A DNA stretch of 8,930 bases from Polynucleobacter meluiroseus (GTDB lineage: Bacteria; Verrucomicrobiota; Verrucomicrobiia; Opitutales; UBA953): the NCBI GenBank assembly GCA_943323725.2, contig CALPIW020000046.1, positions 1-8,930 on the forward strand. The letters run 5' to 3'. The notes under the pieces were generated by a model. It saw nothing but the letters and a program-made list of their open reading frames with translations, was not told where the DNA came from and made no database searches. Positions 5,567-8,930 of this stretch are shown here, in pieces. The position numbers and the translations under genes are program-made. Position 1 is the stretch's first letter. Each line of letters starts with the position of its first letter.

Positions 5567-7013
5567 AGATCGGGATCGGCACGCCCTTGCCGTCGACGGT
5601 CGCGTAGAAGGGCCGGCCCTCGACGTCGAACGCGGTCTTGGGGCTGATGCCCATCGCGCGGAAGATCGTGGCGTGCATGTCGCTGATCGAGACGGGGTCC
5701 TTGATCGCGACGAGCGGACGCTCGTCCGCGGTGGCGCCGTAGACATGGCCCTTCTTCACGCCACCGCCGAACATGACGACGCTCGTGCCGCCGGTGAAGT
5801 GACGGTGCAGGCCGTAATGGTCGGGGCTGGTGATGACGCCGGACTTGTTGAAGGCCTGGTCCTTGGCCTGCGAGCCGGGGCGGCCTTCGATCATGGCGTC
5901 GCGGCTGAACTCGCTGGCGATGATGACCAGGGTGCGGTCGAGCAGCCCGCGCTGTTCGAGGTCGCGGATGAGGCGCGCGATCGGGCGGTCGATCTCGGCG
6001 TGCATCTTGGCGACGGTCTCGTGACCCTTGCCGTGCGTATCCCACTGGAAGAACGGGACGTACTCCGTGGTGACCTCGACGAAGCGCGCGCCGTTCTCGA
6101 CGAGGCGACGGGCCAGCAGGCAGCCGCGACCGAAGCGACCGGTGTCGTAATCCTTCTGGACCTCGGGGGTCTCGAGGGAGATGTCGAACGCGGCGCGCTC
6201 CTTGGCGCTGAGCAGGCGGTAGGCGTTGTCCATCGAACGCAGCATGGACTGATGCTGGTGGTCGCTGAGCAGGTCACGGTCGGGCGTCGCGTCGACGAGG
6301 CGACGGAACTCGCGGTCGCGGTTCACGAAGCGGCCGGCGTCCATGCCCTTGGGCGGGCGCACGGCGGCGGCGGCCTCTTCCGGGAACGGGAGGTTCATCG
6401 GGCCGTATTCGCCACCGAAGAAGCCCGCGGTGGTGAACGCCTTGAGCTCCTCGCTCTCGCCCACGCCTTCGAGGCGCTGGCCGATGTTGATGAAGGCCGG
6501 CATGACCGGATTGCGCGGACCGAGCACGCGGGCCATCCAGGCGCCGATGTGCGGGCAGGCGACGGTCTGCGGCGGGACGTAGCCGGTGTGCCAATGGAAC
6601 TGGTGACGCGAGTGCAGGATGCTGCCGAGATCAGGCTGCACCGCCGAGCGGATCAGCGTGCCGCGGTCCATGACCTGCGCGATGTTCTCGAGACCCTCGC
6701 AGATCCGGACGCCATCGACCGACGTCGGGATCGCCGGGAACGTGCTGAGCACGCGGTCGTAGGTGAGCCCCTTCTCGAAGGGTGCGTAGCGCTTCGGATC
6801 GAAGGTCTCGGGCGCGGCCATGCCGCCGGCGAGCCAGATCAGGATGACCGCATCGGCGGTGGCGGTCGGCTGGACGAGCTTCTCGCTTTCGGCGAGGAGA
6901 CGCGGAGCGCCCATCGAGAGCGTCGCGGCGCCGGCGGCGCCGAGCATCCGGAGGAATTCCCGGCGGGCGAGCGGCTCGGGCAAGGACGGATCAAGCGGCA
7001 GCGGAGAGGACAT
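5556..7013 (-). CDS. DUF1501 family protein, Tat-exported, alkaline-phosphatase-like fold
   Basis: A 485-residue protein. It begins with a twin-arginine signal: LARREFLRMLG with RREFLR at residues 17-22 (bases 6948-6965), then the hydrophobic GAAGAATLSMGA. Export as a folded, probably cofactor-bearing protein is therefore expected. Family signatures (PF07394) are LAGGMAAPETFDPK at 61-74, WDTHGKGHE near 324, the SEFSRD motif at 367-372 (usually SEFGRT), DHYGLHRHF at 398-406, and FGGGVKKGHVYGATAD at 415-430. The Asp/His pairs fit the metal site of the alkaline phosphatase/sulfatase superfamily; the substrate is unknown. The ATG at 7013 is preferred because it puts the Tat motif at the usual distance and leaves 5 bases after the upstream gene's stop. 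An in-frame ATG at 7052 would overlap that gene by 34 bases. The arrangement is the classic PSCyt-DUF1501 pair, probably translationally coupled, with no clear Shine-Dalgarno. The 3' end overlaps the convergent glycerate kinase gene. Confidence 0.94.
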   Translation of the reverse strand: MSSPLPLDPSLPEPLARREFLRMLGAAGAATLSMGAPRLLAESEKLVQPTATADAVILIWLAGGMAAPETFDPKRYAPFEKGLTYDRVLSTFPAIPTSVDGVRICEGLENIAQVMDRGTLIRSAVQPDLGSILHSRHQFHWHTGYVPPQTVACPHIGAWMARVLGPRNPVMPAFINIGQRLEGVGESEELKAFTTAGFFGGEYGPMNLPFPEEAAAAVRPPKGMDAGRFVNRDREFRRLVDATPDRDLLSDHQHQSMLRSMDNAYRLLSAKERAAFDISLETPEVQKDYDTGRFGRGCLLARRLVENGARFVEVTTEYVPFFQWDTHGKGHETVAKMHAEIDRPIARLIRDLEQRGLLDRTLVIIASEFSRDAMIEGRPGSQAKDQAFNKSGVITSPDHYGLHRHFTGGTSVVMFGGGVKKGHVYGATADERPLVAIKDPVSISDMHATIFRAMGISPKTAFDVEGRPFYATVDGKGVPIPIFRS

Positions 7014-7018
7014 GGAAA

Positions 7019-8930
7019 TCAGCGGATGGTCTGGAATTCGGGGAGCATGCACACGGCCCAGAGGAGGTCGGCGATGCCTTGTTCGGAGAGGTCAGCACCG
7101 ACGATGCCGGTGGCCACCTTGAGTTCCGCGGGCGCGGGCTCACGGCTCAGCGCGGAGAGGTAGAGCCAGCGGGCGAACTCTTCCGGCGAAGCCCACGCGC
7201 GGAGCTTCAGCTTGGCGGCGCCCGCGGCGAGCAGGTTCGTCAGCGCCTGGCCGTTGGAAAGGTCGATGGCCTCGAGCGTGCTGAGTTCGTTGGGTCGCAT
7301 CGAGACGATCTGCTCGCGGTTCGGACGGCCGAGCGCGCGCTGCAGGAGGTCGGACTTCACCAAGCCCGCGCGCGCCGGGAGGTTGCTGGTACCTTCGACG
7401 CCGGCGAGCATCTCGGCCATGCGGGCCTGCGCCTTGCGCCAGGCCCCGCTCTTGACGATCGCGACGGACTGCCAGACGGGCTCCGCGGCCTTCGCCTTGC
7501 CCTTGCCGGCGGCGAAGACCCCGCGGGCATTGGGCACGCTGGTCGTCCACTCCCACGCCGCATCGGAAGCCATCTTCACGCGCGCGCCGCCCTTGAGCGT
7601 GACGTTCACCTGGAAGAAGAGCCCGGCGGTGTTCGGCCCGGAGCCGGCGTTGCTTCCGACGACGACGATCTGGTTCGCTCCCTTGAGCAGCGCGACGGAG
7701 AGGTCGAAGTTCTGCGGGTCGGCCCAGTTGTCGCCTCCGCCGATCTTCTTGCCGTTCACGAACAGTTCGTAACCGTTATCGCAGGTCACCACGCAGGTCG
7801 CGGCGTCCACGTCGGCGTCGAGCAGGAGCTGACGGCGGAACGTACGGATCTCCCCGGAGGCAGGCACGCGCCCTCCGGCGATGTCGCCCGACCAGATGGG
7901 CGCGGCGACGAGCGGCTCGACGACGGGCTTCTGCTTGGCCGCGGCGGTCGGCGCGGCGCGCGGCACCTTGGGTTCGATCTTGGCAGGCGTGGTGCCGGTC
8001 AGCCGCCAGACGGCGTCGACGAACTGCTCGGCGGTCAGGCGCTTGGCGCGCGGACCGCGGTAGGCGTAACCTTTGTCGTCGGCGTCACGCGCGAGGACTT
8101 CGGCGCGGGACTGGTAGGCCTGCGAGGTCGCGATGAAGGCGAGCACGGCCTTGAGGTCGTAACCGGACTCGACGAGGCGGTTGGCCAGCACGTCGAGGAG
8201 ATCCTGGTTCCACGGCTCGGTCTGCATCGCGTCGACGGGATGGACGATGCCGCGGCCCATCAGGCGATGCCAGAGGCGGTTGACGATGGTGCGCTGGTAA
8301 CGGCCGTTCTCCGGATGGGTGATGAGCGCGGCGAGCTGGGCGAGGCGCTCCTCCCGCGGCTTGGCGGCGTCGACCTGGCCGAGCTCAGGGAAAGGCCAGG
8401 CGGCGGCGGCCGGCTTGCCGGTCGGGATGTCGCAGCGGACGAGTTCCATCGGCCGGTTCGCGTAGATGGCGGCGAGGCCGTAGGCGTCGCGGAGTTTCCA
8501 GCGGTCGGTGAAGCTGTCGTGGCACGAGGCGCACTTCATGTTGATGCCGAGGAACGTCTGCGAGACGCTCTGCGAGAACTGGAGCTCGGGCACCTGGCCC
8601 GCGCTCACCGCGCCGCGCCAGACGATGCCCTTGGCGAAGCCTTCGCTGTCGGCGGACGGCGCCACGAGCTCGCGCGTGAACCGGTCGTAAGGCTTGTTGG
8701 TGAGCAGCGAGAGGTAGAGCCAGTTGGTGATCTGCTTGCGGCCGCCGTCGATGTAGCCGGTGCCGGCGTAATCATTGCGCAGGAGGTCGTTCCAGAAGAC
8801 CATCCAGTGGTCGGCGTAGTCGACGTCGCGGGCGAGGAGCGTGCGCACGAGCGCCTCGCGCTTGTCGGGCCGCGTGTCGGCCGCGAAGGCGCGAGCCTCT
8901 TCGGCGGACGGCAGCAGGCCGACGAGGTCC
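7019..8930 (-). CDS. PSCyt2-PSD1 (DUF1549/DUF1553) protein with inserted jelly-roll domain, N-terminus outside window
   Basis: An open frame of 636 codons ends at the TGA at 7019-7021 and continues past the right edge. The GTG at 8848 is internal: the 27 codons before it still read DUF1549 sequence (DLVGLLPSAEEARAF). PSCyt2 is seen as HWMVFWNDLLRNDY, ITNWLYLSLLTNKPYDRF and haem motif CASCH (bases 8519-8533) in the context GINMKCASCHDSF. PSD1 follows: VNRLWHRLMGRGIVHPVDAM (bases about 8221-8281), ATSQAYQSR, LTAEQFVDAVWRLTG. There PSD1 is interrupted by a beta-rich segment (about 7553-7897). It resumes with GRPNREQI, the SNGQALTN motif, WLYLSALSREP and the end AVCMLPEFQTIR. The signal peptide and any PSCyt1 domain must lie beyond 8930. 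It is the upstream partner of the DUF1501 gene, 5 bases away. The sequence is clearly divergent from the two paralogues at 1-4298, so it belongs to a different subfamily. Probably exported; reaction unknown. Confidence 0.94.
   Translation of the reverse strand, partial: DLVGLLPSAEEARAFAADTRPDKREALVRTLLARDVDYADHWMVFWNDLLRNDYAGTGYIDGGRKQITNWLYLSLLTNKPYDRFTRELVAPSADSEGFAKGIVWRGAVSAGQVPELQFSQSVSQTFLGINMKCASCHDSFTDRWKLRDAYGLAAIYANRPMELVRCDIPTGKPAAAAWPFPELGQVDAAKPREERLAQLAALITHPENGRYQRTIVNRLWHRLMGRGIVHPVDAMQTEPWNQDLLDVLANRLVESGYDLKAVLAFIATSQAYQSRAEVLARDADDKGYAYRGPRAKRLTAEQFVDAVWRLTGTTPAKIEPKVPRAAPTAAAKQKPVVEPLVAAPIWSGDIAGGRVPASGEIRTFRRQLLLDADVDAATCVVTCDNGYELFVNGKKIGGGDNWADPQNFDLSVALLKGANQIVVVGSNAGSGPNTAGLFFQVNVTLKGGARVKMASDAAWEWTTSVPNARGVFAAGKGKAKAAEPVWQSVAIVKSGAWRKAQARMAEMLAGVEGTSNLPARAGLVKSDLLQRALGRPNREQIVSMRPNELSTLEAIDLSNGQALTNLLAAGAAKLKLRAWASPEEFARWLYLSALSREPAPAELKVATGIVGADLSEQGIADLLWAVCMLPEFQTIR
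7553..7897 (-). other. Likely galactose-binding-like (jelly-roll) domain inserted in PSD1
   Basis: About 115 residues with alternating hydrophobic strands and the hallmark run CDNGYELFVNGKKIGGGDNW, then FDLSVALLKGANQIVVVGSNAG and GLFFQVNVTLKGG. The motif pattern is DNGYELFVNGK, a W after the glycine turn, then a D-L-x-x-x-L-L-x-x-G-x-N strand. It resembles the beta-sandwich domains found at the N-termini of alpha-L-rhamnosidases and beta-galactosidases, where they bind sugar or pack against the catalytic domain. Assignment is by recognising the pattern, without a profile search. An Ala/Lys/Pro-rich linker precedes it (about 7900-7985) and an Ala/Gly/Lys-rich one follows (about 7480-7530), as expected for an inserted module. 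Confidence 0.7.

Noticed and set aside
7014..7052. Upstream in-frame ATG at 7052 as the DUF1501 start
   Set aside because: It would add 13 residues before the Tat region and overlap the upstream gene by 34 bases. The ATG at 7013 gives a normal Tat signal and a 5-base gap.
5271..7163. A 630-codon plus-strand open frame opposite the DUF1501 gene
   Set aside because: It is also codon-aligned antisense to a clearly real gene, it starts inside the glycerate kinase gene in another frame, and its product is low complexity with no family signature.
8846..8848. GTG at 8848 as the start of the right-hand cytochrome gene
   Set aside because: The frame stays open to 8930 and the extra codons read as conserved DUF1549 sequence (DLVGLLPSAEEA), so the gene begins outside the window.

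Overview
The window is high-GC bacterial DNA. Four of its five genes belong to the Planctomycete-type cytochrome (PSCyt1/PSCyt2/PSD1) and DUF1501 families. These families are heavily expanded in the PVC superphylum, so a Planctomycetota or Verrucomicrobiota (perhaps Opitutae-like) origin is likely. That assignment is an inference from gene content; there is no rRNA or marker gene to settle it.

Layout from left to right. (1) Bases 1-996, minus strand: the first 332 codons of a secreted PSCyt1-PSCyt2-PSD1 cytochrome-type protein, cut by the left edge. (2) Bases 1155-4298, minus strand: a complete 1047-residue paralogue of the same architecture with two CxxCH haem motifs. A hairpin that looks like a terminator lies between these two genes, as does a short promoter-like region with two small palindromes. 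(3) Bases 4299-4453: a divergent intergenic region. (4) Bases 4454-5566, plus strand: a complete GarK-type glycerate kinase. (5) Bases 5556-7013, minus strand: a Tat-exported DUF1501 protein whose last codons overlap the end of the kinase gene by 11 bases, tail to tail. (6) Bases 7019-8930, minus strand: the C-terminal 636 codons of a third PSCyt2-PSD1 protein, running off the right edge. It carries a likely jelly-roll (galactose-binding-like) domain inserted within PSD1. Its stop codon is 5 bases before the DUF1501 start, so those two genes form the conserved PSCyt-DUF1501 pair.

How they may work together: the PSCyt and DUF1501 proteins carry export signals (Sec-like and twin-arginine respectively) where the N-terminus is visible, so they should act outside the cytoplasm. 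The partner pair at 5556-8930 looks like one transcription unit. The tandem pair at 1-4298 looks like a duplication. The glycerate kinase is cytosolic and would feed glycerate into lower glycolysis. A link to breakdown of sugars or sugar acids captured by the exported proteins is plausible but unproven. The biochemical role of PSCyt/DUF1501 systems is not established, and these proteins are the most interesting content of the window. No RNA genes, CRISPR arrays, insertion sequences or phage genes were seen, and no gene-free stretch exceeds about 160 bases.
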